Source: Bradyrhizobium sp. 170 (lineage in GTDB: Bacteria > Pseudomonadota > Alphaproteobacteria > Rhizobiales > Xanthobacteraceae). From it: 64,000 nucleotides of DNA. The notes under the pieces were generated by a model, which was not told the DNA's origin, searched no databases, and saw nothing but the letters and a program-made list of their open reading frames with translations. Of the stretch, positions 52,552 to 61,662 are shown in pieces. Location of the stretch: positions 7,998,001 through 8,062,000 of the forward strand of contig NZ_CP064703.1 in the NCBI RefSeq assembly GCF_023101085.1, read 5' to 3'. Within the stretch, counting starts at the first letter, position 1. Each line of letters opens with the position of its first letter. The position numbers were made by a program, and so were the translations under genes.

Positions 52552-55500
52552 GCCGGCCTCCGGCTGCAACGGCGGCGGAGCGAGCCGCGGCTCGGCGCGA
52601 AGCAAATCGGCCATCTGCCTGGCGGGCAGCGGCTTGGAGAACAGAAAACCTTGCATTTCGTCGCAGGCGTGGTTGCGCAGGAAGGTCTCCTGCTCCACGG
52701 TCTGGACACCCTCCGCGATGACGGTCATGCCAAGCGCCTTGCCCATGCTGATGATCGCCTGCGCAATGGCCTGGTCTTCGGTATCGACGGGCAGGTCGCG
52801 AACGAAGGAGCGATCGATCTTGATCGTGTCGATCGGGAACTGCTTCATCAACGACATCGACGAATAGCCGGTCCCGAAATCGTCGATCGCAAGGCGAATG
52901 CCGCGGGCCTGGATCGCGTCGAGTATCTTGATGGCGCGCGAGACATTCCGCATCACCATGCTTTCGGTGACTTCGAGCTGCAGCAGCACCGGCGACATGC
53001 CGCTCGCCAACAGCGCCTCGTCGACGTCGTGCAGCAGATGCGGGTCGGCGAATTGCCGCGGCGACAGATTGACCGCCACCGTCACCGGCCGCAGGCCGCG
53101 ACGCTGCCAGGCCATGTTCTGAGCGCAGGCTTCCTCGAGCACCCAGCGGCCGATCGGAACGATCAGCCCGGTTTCCTCGGCCAGCGGAATGAACTGCCCC
53201 GGCGACACGATGCCGAGTTCGGGATGATTCCAGCGCAGCAGCGCTTCAACGCCGGTGATCTGGCCGCTCGCCATGTCGATCTTGGGCTGATAGTGCAACG
53301 AGAACTGGTCGCGCTCCAGCGCGCGGCGCAAGGCGCTCTCCAGCATCAGGCGTTCGATCGACTGCGTCTTGATCTCCTTGGTGAAGAAGCGGAAGCCGTT
53401 CTTGCCGTCCTCCTTGGCGAGATACATCGCCATGTCGGCGTTCTTGGTCAACGTCTGCATGTCGGTGCCGTCGGACGGGTACATCGCGATCCCGATCGAG
53501 GCGGTGGTGTGGCATTCGTGACCGCTGAGCTGCAGCGGCTGGCTCAACACGGAAAGAAGCTCGCCGGAAATGCGCTCGACCTCGTGACGCTCGGCGGTCT
53601 CCTCCAGAATGACCACGAACTCGTCGCCGCCGAGCCGCGCCACGACATCGCTCGAACGCAGCGCACGGCGCAGCCGGCCGCCGATCTCCACCAGCAGCAT
53701 GTCGCCGGCGTCGTGTCCCAGCGAGTCGTTGATTACCTTGAACCTGTCGAGGTCGATGAACAGCAGGGCAAACTGCCGCTGGTAGCGCGCGGCGGCATCG
53801 ATCGCACGGCGAAGCATACCGTTGAACATTTCCCGGTTCGGCAGGTTGGTCAGGCTGTCGTGCGACGCCAGATATTCGATCCGCTCATCGGCCTTGGTTT
53901 TTTCGTCGGCACGGTCGAAATTTTCCAGTGCGAACGAAACGTTGTCGACGAGCCGCTGCAGCAATTCGGCAAACTCGGGCGTGAACGTGTCCTTCTCAAG
54001 TGACATGAAAGACATCACGCCGACGACCTGCCCATGCACCCACAGGGGGAATGAAGCGCCGGAATTCGTGCCATCAAGGCGCGCTCTATGGTGAAACGCC
54101 TCGGCGCCGGGATCAGCAAGGTAATCGTTGATGATGCAGGCCCGCTGCGAACGGACAGCCTGGCCGCACAGCCCGCGTCCCTCCGGGTGTGCCTCATTGA
54201 TGGATATCTTCGCCAGGCGCGCGCTGAGCCCAGTCGGACCGGCGGCAGCCGCGACGTCGAGATAATCGCTGCCGGGTTTCATCAACGTGATGGACGTCAA
54301 GGTGAACTTGCCGCCGTTGGCCGCGGCCTCGCACACCAGCTCGAACAACTCGGCCCGCGACGTCGCGCGGATAATCGCCTCATTGGTCGCACTCAGCGCC
54401 GCCAGCATGCGCGTCAGGCGCTCCTTCTGGATTTCGGTCCGTGCCTTGTCGTCGGCGCGGTCGAAATTCTCCAGCGCGAACGACACATTGTCGGCCAATC
54501 GCTGCAGCAGTTCCGAAAATTCAGGGGTGAAGGTGTCCTTGTCCAGCGACATGTAAATCATGACGCCGACTGGCTCGCCGCGAACCAGCAGGGGAAAGGC
54601 GGCGCCTGACCGAGCGCCGTAGCTGCCGACGATGGCCTGGAAAGCGGCGACGCGCCGGTCGGCCACATAATCATTGGTGATACAGGGCCGCCTGGTCCGG
54701 AATGCCGTTCCGCTGAGCCCACGGCCCTCGGGACGGGCTTCATCCACCGACAACCTGACGTGCCGCGTCGTCTCGGCAGCCGGACCCGCGGCGGCGACGA
54801 TCCTGAGCAGGTCGCTGCCGGGAGAGGCCAATGCGATGGTGGCCGAGGTGAACCGGCCGCCGCTCGCCGCAGCTTCGCACACCATATCGAACAGTTCGTT
54901 GCGGGATTTAGCCCGCATGATGGCTTCGTTGGTTGCACTGAGTGCGGCGAACATCCGCGTCAGGCGCTCCTTCTGACCTTCGGTCCTCGCCTTCTCGTCA
55001 GCCCGGTCGAAGGTCCCGATGGCGTACGACACGTTGCCGGTGAGCCGCTGCAGCAGTTCGGCGAATTCGGGCGTAAACGTACCTTTCTCGGAGGAAATGA
55101 AGAACATCACGCCGACCGCCTGGCCGGAAACCATCAGCGGGAACGCCGCGCCTGACATTGCGCCGTCACTGTGAATGAACTGGTGAAACGCCGACCCGCG
55201 CGGGTCAGCGCGCAAATCGTTGGCGATGCAGGGCTGGCGGGAGCGGAAAGCGTTGCCGCACAGCCCGCGCCCTTCCGGATGGTCCGCGTTGATCGAAACC
55301 TTCACCTGGCGCATGTTGCCGGCCGTCGGCCCCGCCACGGCCATCATGTCGGTGTAGTCGCTGTCGGATCTGGCCAGCAAGATGCTGGTCGAGTTGAACC
55401 GTCCGCCCTTCGCGGCGGCTTCGCATACCAATTCGAACAGCTCCGCCCGCGACGTGGCACGAACGATGGCTTCGTTGGTCGCACTGAGCGCCGCCAGCAT

Positions 55501-56613
55501 GCGCCCCAGACGTTCCTTCTGGGCGTCGGCTCTCGCCTTTTCGCCAGCGCGATCGAAATTGTCCAGCGCGAACGAGACGTTCTCCGCGATCCGCGCCATC
55601 AGAGCGACGATCTCCTCGTCCTCCGCCCACAGTTTCCCGACAAAGAACATCAACACGCCGATGCTCTCGTCGGCCTTGATCAGCGGAACGGCGACGCAGG
55701 CGGTGACGCCGGTCTCGCGTGCGGCCTGATGCCAGGGCTGCCCCTGTGTCGAGCTGAGGATATCGTTATTGACGGCAGGCTGCTGCGTTCGGAATGCCCT
55801 GCCGCAGACGCCCGTTCCATATGGGTTGCCCGCATCTATCGAGAACGGCGCCCGCATGATCTGTTCGACGATCGCGCCAGTCCCGGCAACCGGCTTCAAC
55901 CAGATCGAGTCCGGCTCCGCAAGCAGGACCACGGTAGCCGCGGATTTTCCGCTGTGTACTGCGGCATCGCAAACCCGCTGATAGAGATCCTGTTCGGTCT
56001 TGGCGCGCAGAATGGCTTCGTTGGTCGCGCTGATGGCGCCGAACATCCGGTTCAATCGCCGCATCACGCGCTCGCCGTTCTTGCGCGCGGCCTCATGGTT
56101 GAAATTGTCGAGCGCAAACGAAACGTTTGCCGATACGCGCTCCAGCATCGAGACGAGCTGCCCGTCGATCGAGTGCGCCTCGCGCCGCGAAACGAGCAAC
56201 ACGCCGACTCTCTCGCCATTGCAGGTCAGCGGCAGCGCTGCCGCCGCGCCCACCTGGTTGGCCTTGGCCCCCTCGCGCCAGGCCAGCGAGCGCCGATCGT
56301 TCAGGAAATCGTTGCTGACGCATACGTGCCGGTCGCGGAAGGCCTGCCCGGCAACCCCGGATCCCTCAGGCTTACCGGCCACGATCGAAATGTCGATGCT
56401 GCGCAGCCGAGGGACGTCATCGCCACAGCCGGCAGCGAAGCGCAAGAGATTGGTTTCCGGCTCCAGCAGGAAGACCGCCACAGCCAGGAAGTCCCCGACC
56501 GAGAACGCGGCTTCGCAGACCTTTGTGTACAGTTCTTCGGGCGATTTGGCGTACAGAATCGCTTCGTTGGTCGCATTCAACGCCGCGAACGTGCGCGCGA
56601 TATCGGTCTTCAC
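52525..56613 (-). CDS. Five-GAF diguanylate cyclase/phosphodiesterase (GGDEF-EAL)
   Basis: 1362 residues, cytoplasmic. Five GAF domains in tandem, each about 175 residues, begin with the same SATNEAI-type phrase (AALSATNEAIVRATSRAEL and relatives). The GGDEF domain (about 920-1085) is RLGGDEFVV with an RxxD inhibitory site (RSSD) five residues upstream. The EAL domain (about 1095-1345) has EALLRW, NLSPRQF, LEVTES, DDFGTGYSSM, IKIDRSFV and AEGVQT, all intact. It may make or break cyclic di-GMP in response to several small signals. GTG 56611-56613 with GGGAG upstream is chosen; an in-frame TTG at 56622 is less likely. Confidence 0.92.
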   Translation of the reverse strand: MKTDIARTFAALNATNEAILYAKSPEELYTKVCEAAFSVGDFLAVAVFLLEPETNLLRFAAGCGDDVPRLRSIDISIVAGKPEGSGVAGQAFRDRHVCVSNDFLNDRRSLAWREGAKANQVGAAAALPLTCNGERVGVLLVSRREAHSIDGQLVSMLERVSANVSFALDNFNHEAARKNGERVMRRLNRMFGAISATNEAILRAKTEQDLYQRVCDAAVHSGKSAATVVLLAEPDSIWLKPVAGTGAIVEQIMRAPFSIDAGNPYGTGVCGRAFRTQQPAVNNDILSSTQGQPWHQAARETGVTACVAVPLIKADESIGVLMFFVGKLWAEDEEIVALMARIAENVSFALDNFDRAGEKARADAQKERLGRMLAALSATNEAIVRATSRAELFELVCEAAAKGGRFNSTSILLARSDSDYTDMMAVAGPTAGNMRQVKVSINADHPEGRGLCGNAFRSRQPCIANDLRADPRGSAFHQFIHSDGAMSGAAFPLMVSGQAVGVMFFISSEKGTFTPEFAELLQRLTGNVSYAIGTFDRADEKARTEGQKERLTRMFAALSATNEAIMRAKSRNELFDMVCEAAASGGRFTSATIALASPGSDLLRIVAAAGPAAETTRHVRLSVDEARPEGRGLSGTAFRTRRPCITNDYVADRRVAAFQAIVGSYGARSGAAFPLLVRGEPVGVMIYMSLDKDTFTPEFSELLQRLADNVSFALENFDRADDKARTEIQKERLTRMLAALSATNEAIIRATSRAELFELVCEAAANGGKFTLTSITLMKPGSDYLDVAAAAGPTGLSARLAKISINEAHPEGRGLCGQAVRSQRACIINDYLADPGAEAFHHRARLDGTNSGASFPLWVHGQVVGVMSFMSLEKDTFTPEFAELLQRLVDNVSFALENFDRADEKTKADERIEYLASHDSLTNLPNREMFNGMLRRAIDAAARYQRQFALLFIDLDRFKVINDSLGHDAGDMLLVEIGGRLRRALRSSDVVARLGGDEFVVILEETAERHEVERISGELLSVLSQPLQLSGHECHTTASIGIAMYPSDGTDMQTLTKNADMAMYLAKEDGKNGFRFFTKEIKTQSIERLMLESALRRALERDQFSLHYQPKIDMASGQITGVEALLRWNHPELGIVSPGQFIPLAEETGLIVPIGRWVLEEACAQNMAWQRRGLRPVTVAVNLSPRQFADPHLLHDVDEALLASGMSPVLLQLEVTESMVMRNVSRAIKILDAIQARGIRLAIDDFGTGYSSMSLMKQFPIDTIKIDRSFVRDLPVDTEDQAIAQAIISMGKALGMTVIAEGVQTVEQETFLRNHACDEMQGFLFSKPLPARQMADLLRAEPRLAPPPLQPEAGSGLKGAVV

Positions 56614-57003
56614 CGTCCCCAAGCTCCCTGCCGGCAGCGCCGGGCTGCCCCCTCCGGATTTTATGCGTGCAGGAGGCCTAAATGCTCGTTATTGGCGCCC
56701 CTGAGTCGCGATTCAGAGTAAATGTCGGACCAACGAACAGCGACGTCGCTCAGGAGAACTACGGGCTCATTCACGATTTGTCAGCCATACCGCCGGCGCC
56801 GGCCGGCCGGGATGCGGGCCGGCCGAAGGCCATTTTCAAATTTTGCAGGATGAAATTCGAAAGCCCTCGAGGGCCGTGCCGGCAGCATGGCTAGCAGGAT
56901 ATTTCCACGCTTGCCCTGCTGCCGCCGCTTTGAGAGCATGCCGGCTGCGCTAACAAGCAAGACCCGCCGTTCGCGCGGGCATTAAAAGGTAGAGGAAACT
57001 CCC
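56614..57003. other. Intergenic stretch between the GGDEF/EAL gene and the catabolic operon
   Basis: 390 bases without a supported gene. GGCCGGCC occurs twice near 56805-56825, forming a short GC dyad. AATTAAAGG-type bases just before 57004 may hold the ribosome site of the next gene; nothing else is recognised. Confidence 0.4.
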
Positions 57004-58056
57004 ATGCCGATGGTCCAGGCCGACCGTCTCACGCGAATCGGCGCGGCGCTGCTCAAGGCCGCCGGCGCGTCGGAGGAGGAGGCTGATGCAGTAGCTGTCG
57101 GCTGCGTCAACGCCAATCTCGCCGGCCATGACTCGCACGGCGTGATCGCGATCCCGACCTATATCGATCGTATCAAGGCCGGCCATATCGTGCCCGGCGC
57201 CAAATGGGCCATCGTCCAGGAATCGCCGACCACGGCCGTGATCGACGGTCATTGGGGGTTCGGCTTCCACGTCAACGCCAAGGCGATGTCGCTGACGATT
57301 GAAAAGGCGAAGACCGCCAACGTCGCCGCTTGCACGGTATTCCGCCAGAGCCATGTCGGGCGGCTCGCCGCCTATCCCTTGATGGCGATGCGGGCGGGCA
57401 TGATCGGCATTGCCACCGCCGATTCCGGCCGCTCGCCGAAGCATGTCGCGCCGTTCGGCGGCCGTGAGGCACGGCTCGGCACCAATCCGATCTCGATTGC
57501 GGTGCCGTCCGATCTGGAAGCGCCGTTCTACCTTGACATGGCGACCTCCGCGGTCGCGGCCGGCAAGATCGCGTTGTCGGTCGCGCGCGGCGAACAGATT
57601 CCGCAAGGCTGGATTATCGACGCCGAGGGACGGCACACCACTGATCCAACCCAGTATCGCAAAGGCGGCGCCCTCCTGCCGCTTGGCGGCAGCGAGGGCT
57701 ACAAGGGAAGCGGCCTCGCCGCGATGGTCGAAGTGCTGTGCGGCCTGCTCACGGGCTTGGGCTTTGGCGTCGAGCCGACCGGCCGTCACAATGACGGATG
57801 CTTCATGGCGGTGTTCAATGTCGCAGCCTTCCGCCCGCTGAAGGATTTTGAAAAAGAAGTTGGCGAATTCGCCCGCTATCTGAAATCGACGCCGCCATCG
57901 GAAGGCTCGCCAGGCGTATTCTATCCCGGCGAGATCGAACATATTCGCGAGCAACAGCGCAGGCGGGACGGCATTGAGGTCGAAGACGCGACCTGGGACA
58001 GGTTGAAGGCGCTCGCCACCGACTACAAGCTCGCCGCCGAACTCGACCTGAAATGA
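57004..58056 (+). CDS. Ldh2/YlbC-type malate/lactate dehydrogenase
   Basis: 350 residues. The Ldh_2 fold shows GHDSHGV at 41-47 with the catalytic His, GFGFHVNAKAMSLTIEKAKT, the NAD region RQSHVGRLAAYPLMAMRAGMIGI and GTNPISIAVPSDLEAPFYLDMATSAVAAGKI. It oxidises a 2-hydroxy acid such as malate, lactate or ureidoglycolate with NAD(P). It is first in a three-gene operon with a flavin monooxygenase and an FAH hydrolase; GTAGAGGAAA precedes the ATG. The physiological substrate is not evident. Confidence 0.9.
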   Translation: MPMVQADRLTRIGAALLKAAGASEEEADAVAVGCVNANLAGHDSHGVIAIPTYIDRIKAGHIVPGAKWAIVQESPTTAVIDGHWGFGFHVNAKAMSLTIEKAKTANVAACTVFRQSHVGRLAAYPLMAMRAGMIGIATADSGRSPKHVAPFGGREARLGTNPISIAVPSDLEAPFYLDMATSAVAAGKIALSVARGEQIPQGWIIDAEGRHTTDPTQYRKGGALLPLGGSEGYKGSGLAAMVEVLCGLLTGLGFGVEPTGRHNDGCFMAVFNVAAFRPLKDFEKEVGEFARYLKSTPPSEGSPGVFYPGEIEHIREQQRRRDGIEVEDATWDRLKALATDYKLAAELDLK

Positions 58057-58081
58057 ATTCCGCCAGCACAAGGAGAACCGC

Positions 58082-59449
58082 ATGACACGGCAAATGGCGC
58101 TGGTGGGATTCCTGCAGGCGCAGAACTGCACCAATCTGCCGAGTTCGTGGCGGCACCCGGAATCGCGCGACGATTCGATGTCGGCCGACTACTATCAGGA
58201 GATCGCAAGAATTCTCGAAGCCGGCAAGTTTCACATGGCGTTCTTCGACGACCGGCTGGCGATGCCGGATCGTTACGGCAACGACCACGCCCACACCGTC
58301 GAGTACGGAATCCGCTGCGTGAAGATGGACCCGATCGTGGTGCTGACCACGATGGGGATGGTCACCGAAAAGCTCGGGCTCGCCTCGACCTGCTCGACCA
58401 CCTATTACGAGCCGTTCGACGTCGCGCGCCGTTTCGCCACCCTCGACCTGATGTCGGGCGGCCGCGCGGGCTGGAACGTCGTCACCTCGCTCAATGACGG
58501 CGAGGCCCACAACATGGGCAAGGACGCCCATCTCGAACATGACTTCCGCTACGATCGCGCCGACGAGTTCATGGAAGTCGTGCTCGGCCATTGGGACACC
58601 TGGGAAGACGGCGCGTTGATCATGGACAAGACGAGCGGCCGCTTCGCCGATCCCGCCAAGGTGAAGCGGCTCGACCACAAGGGCGAGTTCTTCAAGTCGC
58701 GCGGTCCGTTCACGGTGCCGCGCTCGGCGCAGGGCCATCCCGTCATCATCCAGGCCGGCGCGTCCGGCCGCGGCCAGCGCTTTGCGGGGCGATGGGGCGA
58801 GGTGATCTTTACCGCCGCGCGCAACGTGGCCGCCGCCAAGGATGGCTATGCGGCAGTCCGCAACGAGGCCGCGAAAGCCGGCCGCGATCCCGACCAGATG
58901 TTCCTCTGCAACCTCACCACACCCGTCTGCGGCGCAACCAGGACGGAGGCCGAGGACAAGATGGCTGTCATCAACAAGCTGCCGCTGCAGATCGATGCGC
59001 TGTCGCTGCTCGCGGAGGCGCTGAACTACGACTTCGCCTCCAAGCCGCTCGACGAGCCACTGACATCAGAGGAGCTCAAGAGCATGCAGGGCATTTTGGG
59101 CATTCGCGACGGCGTGCTCAAGAATTCAGGCAAGACCAATCCCAGCGCGCGCGACTTCGTCACCTTCTCCGGCCGCGGCCAGGTGCAGGATGCGATCGTC
59201 GGCGGCCCGAAGGAGATCGCCGACAAGTTGGAGGAGATGTTCGTCGAGCGCGGCTGCGACGGCTTTGTCATCGCGGCCACCATCGTGCCGGGCTCCTACG
59301 CCGATTTCGTCACGCATATCGTGCCGGAACTGCAGCGCCGCGGCCTGTTCCACAAGGATTACACCGGCAAGACGCTGCGCGAGAATCTCGGCCTGGCGCG
59401 GCCTGCCGCCGGCGCCTGGAAAACCAGTCCGCAGGCCGCGGCCGAATAA
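58082..59449 (+). CDS. LLM-class flavin-dependent monooxygenase (NtaA/SnaA/DszA family)
   Basis: 455 residues. Marks of the NtaA/DszA group are MALVGFLQAQNCTNLPSSWRHP, FFDDRLAMPDRYG, ATLDLMSGGRAGWNVVTSLND, HLEHDFRYDRADEFMEVV and HKGEFFKSRGPFTVPRSAQGHPVIIQAGASGRGQ. These enzymes use FMNH2 from a separate reductase to oxidise N- or S-containing substrates such as nitrilotriacetate or dibenzothiophene sulfone. No reductase gene is close. It begins 25 bases after the dehydrogenase gene. Confidence 0.92.
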   Translation: MTRQMALVGFLQAQNCTNLPSSWRHPESRDDSMSADYYQEIARILEAGKFHMAFFDDRLAMPDRYGNDHAHTVEYGIRCVKMDPIVVLTTMGMVTEKLGLASTCSTTYYEPFDVARRFATLDLMSGGRAGWNVVTSLNDGEAHNMGKDAHLEHDFRYDRADEFMEVVLGHWDTWEDGALIMDKTSGRFADPAKVKRLDHKGEFFKSRGPFTVPRSAQGHPVIIQAGASGRGQRFAGRWGEVIFTAARNVAAAKDGYAAVRNEAAKAGRDPDQMFLCNLTTPVCGATRTEAEDKMAVINKLPLQIDALSLLAEALNYDFASKPLDEPLTSEELKSMQGILGIRDGVLKNSGKTNPSARDFVTFSGRGQVQDAIVGGPKEIADKLEEMFVERGCDGFVIAATIVPGSYADFVTHIVPELQRRGLFHKDYTGKTLRENLGLARPAAGAWKTSPQAAAE

Positions 59450-59463
59450 CAAGAGGTCCCTTC

Positions 59464-60250
59464 ATGCGTTGGCTCAAATTCACCGCCGCCGGCGAGACAT
59501 CCTGGGGCATTATCGAGGGCGACAACGTGATCGCCGTCAACGGCGATTCCCTTCGGCGAATGGCAGCGCGGGACGCAGTCACATGCGCTCGAGGATGTGA
59601 AGATCGAGCTGCCGCTGATTCCTCGGACCTTCTATTGCGTCGGGCTGAACTATCTCAAGCATCTCAAGGAAGCCGCCGACAAGGCCGGCACGGTGCCGAA
59701 CGTGCCCGACCGACCCGAGATCGGCTATCGCGCGCAGAACGCGCTGATCGCCCATGACGAGGATGTGGTGATTCCGGCGAGCGCGACCGAGAAAATCCAT
59801 TACGAGGGCGAGCTCGTGGTCGTCATCGGCAAGAAGGCAAAGCATCTCACCGAAGCCAACGCGATGGATTGCGTGTTCGGCTACACCATCGGCAACGACG
59901 TCAGCGAGCGTACCTGGCAAAAGGCGGACCGCAGTTTGTGGCGCTCCAAGAACGCCGACACCTTCAAGCCGATGGGTCCGTGGATCGAAACTGACGTCGA
60001 TCTCGACGGGATGGAAACCGTGCTCCGGGTCAACGGCAAGGAGACCGGCCGCTTCCATACCAACGACATGATCTTCGGCATCGTGCCGTTCCTCGTCGAA
60101 CTGACCAAATATTTCACGCTGTCGCCGGGCGACGTGATCTGGATGGGCACCGACGGCGCCTCGCCTGACCTGAAGGCCGGCGACGTCGTCGAGATCGACA
60201 TCACGGGGATCGGGACATTGCGGAACAGGTTTGTGGCGGAGAAGGTCTGA
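59464..60250 (+). pseudogene. FAH-family hydrolase with a frameshift near its 5' end
   Basis: Start ATG 59464 gives MRWLKFTAAGETSWGIIEGDNVIAVNGDS, the standard N-terminus of FAH-type hydrolases. Near 59545-59550 the frame breaks: reading one base later gives PFGEWQRGTQSHALEDVKIELPLIP, which continues through FYCVGLNYLKHLKEA, YEGELVVVIGKKAKH, GYTIGNDVSERTWQ and GDVIWMGTDGASP to the stop at 60250. One extra T around 59547-59548 would explain it. The catalytic domain is intact and could start at GTG 59597 (GAGGAT before it). It is the third gene of the catabolic operon. A sequencing error is possible. Confidence 0.8.
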
Positions 60251-60251
60251 C

Positions 60252-60269
60252 GTCCTCAGAAATGAGGAC
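60252..60269 (+). terminator. Possible hairpin after the FAH gene
   Basis: GTCCTCA and TGAGGAC form a perfect 7-bp stem with a GAAA tetraloop, one base after the stop. No T-run follows. Confidence 0.35.
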
Positions 60270-60334
60270 AGGCGCCGGAACCGGCAGCGGGTAAAGTTCG
60301 TCCGGACAGGTACTCAGTTCTACGGAGGATCATC

Positions 60335-60852
60335 ATGGCTCGCAGCTCAATCCTGCTCGGCTCGGCCTTTACGAGCCTAGTCCTCGCCGCGGCATCTCCT
60401 GCCGCAGCCCAGCCAGCAATCAATCTGGATCAACTGACCGCAACCCAAGCCGCCGCCGATTTGTGCGCGGGCAAGATCACCAGCAAGGCGCTGACCACGG
60501 CGGCGCTGGCGCGCGCCAAGGCAAAGGGCGAACTCAATGCTTTCATCACGCTCGACGAGGCCGGCGCGATGAAGGCCGCCGAAGCCTTCGACGCTGGCCG
60601 CAAGAAAGGCTCGTGCAAGCCGCTCGGCGGCGTCCCCGTCGTGATCAAGGACAATATCGAGGTGGCCGGGCTTCCCGCCAGCGCGGGAACGCCGGCGTTC
60701 CCGGCATCCAGCTTCCGATCGCACTTGGCGCGTCGAGCAAACTGCCCGTCGGCCTCGAACTCGATGGACCCGCGGGGAGCGATCGCAAGTTGCTCGCGGT
60801 TGGCATGGCGATGGAGAAGATATTCGGCCGGCTGCCACCGCCGTCGCGCTAG
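60335..60852 (+). pseudogene. Amidase pseudogene with a large internal deletion
   Basis: The first ~121 residues are a normal secreted amidase N-terminus: signal peptide ending AAAQ, then KITSKALTTAALARAKAKGELNAFITLDE and KPLGGVPVVIKDNIEVAGLP with the catalytic Lys105. At about 60689-60700 the sequence jumps to the far C-terminus in another frame: GVPGIQLPIALGASS, LPVGLELDGPAGSDRK and MEKIFGRLPPPSR, stop at 60850-60852. The two catalytic serines and about 300 residues are gone. The joint lies in a GCCGGCG sequence, suggesting deletion between short homologies. Confidence 0.85.
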
Positions 60853-60867
60853 GCTGTGCCCGCGACG

Positions 60868-61611
60868 CTAATGCCTGGCAAACAGGCTCGCGACGCCGCT
60901 GCGGCGGCGGACACCGAGCTTGGCGAAAATCCGCTCGATATGGGTGCGGACGGTCGATACCTCGACCCGCAGCCGGTGCGCGATCTCCTTGTCGCTGAGA
61001 TCGTCTGATATCATCCGCGCGATCTCGAACTCGCGCACCGAGAGTTTCAGGATCGGTGAGCCGTCCGTCGCGATGGCCGCAGCCCCGCCGGCCGCGCGCA
61101 CCAGCGCCCCGGTGAAGGCCGGCTCGATCAGCCGCAACAGCTCCAGCGTATGGCCGTCGAAATTCTCGCGCCGCCGGCCGCGCCAGATCCTGACGTCGCC
61201 GATATTGCGGCCGCCGACGAAACTATAGGCATTGACGCCCCAATGCAGTCCGTCGCGAGCGAGAAAATCGTTGAAGAACTCGGTTCGCATCAGGTCGCGT
61301 TGCGGCATCACCTGCGTGACCAACGTCGCCTCGCGGCGGGCCTGGAGCTTGGGGGTGATCGGATCGTGCTGCTGATAATAGCGGTCGTAGGCCGCGATGT
61401 TGGCCGGGTCCATGTTCAGGTAGACGGCCTTCTCGAAGCGGCCGGTCGTGTCCTGCCAGACAAACGAGGCGTAGTGATCGGCTTCCAGCAATTCGAGCAA
61501 ATGGCGGCCGACCGCCTCGCGAACGTCGCGCTCGCTGAGGTCTTCGGACAATAGCCCGAAGATGCGCGCCAGCACCCGGCTCTCGGAAGCGCTCACATAC
61601 ATGCAGGCCAT
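60868..61611 (-). CDS. LuxR-family transcriptional regulator
   Basis: 247 residues. The C-terminal HTH (about 183-245) reads LSVREFEIARMISDDLSDKEIAHRLRVEVSTVRTHIERIFAKLGV, a full LuxR domain. The N-terminal part (about 10-170) is a ligand- or PAS-like region with DHYASFVWQDTTGRFEKAVYLNM; it does not show the acyl-homoserine-lactone pattern (WYDPEW) of quorum-sensing LuxR. The signal is unknown. It is convergent with the amidase pseudogene and stands before the TctC gene on the same strand. Confidence 0.88.
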   Translation of the reverse strand: MACMYVSASESRVLARIFGLLSEDLSERDVREAVGRHLLELLEADHYASFVWQDTTGRFEKAVYLNMDPANIAAYDRYYQQHDPITPKLQARREATLVTQVMPQRDLMRTEFFNDFLARDGLHWGVNAYSFVGGRNIGDVRIWRGRRRENFDGHTLELLRLIEPAFTGALVRAAGGAAAIATDGSPILKLSVREFEIARMISDDLSDKEIAHRLRVEVSTVRTHIERIFAKLGVRRRSGVASLFARH

Positions 61612-61662
61612 CCTAGCGGGGAACCGCGATCAGGGGAACCGGGTTCGCGCCGCCCTGCCCGT

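Noticed and set aside
53900..56600. Regularly spaced near-identical DNA blocks
   Set aside because: They are the starts of the five GAF repeats within one coding gene, spaced about 525 bases, not a non-coding repeat array.
52651..56721. Long plus-strand frames opposite the GAF/GGDEF/EAL gene
   Set aside because: They are His/Arg/Gln-rich antisense readings; the minus-strand protein has five GAF and intact GGDEF and EAL motifs.
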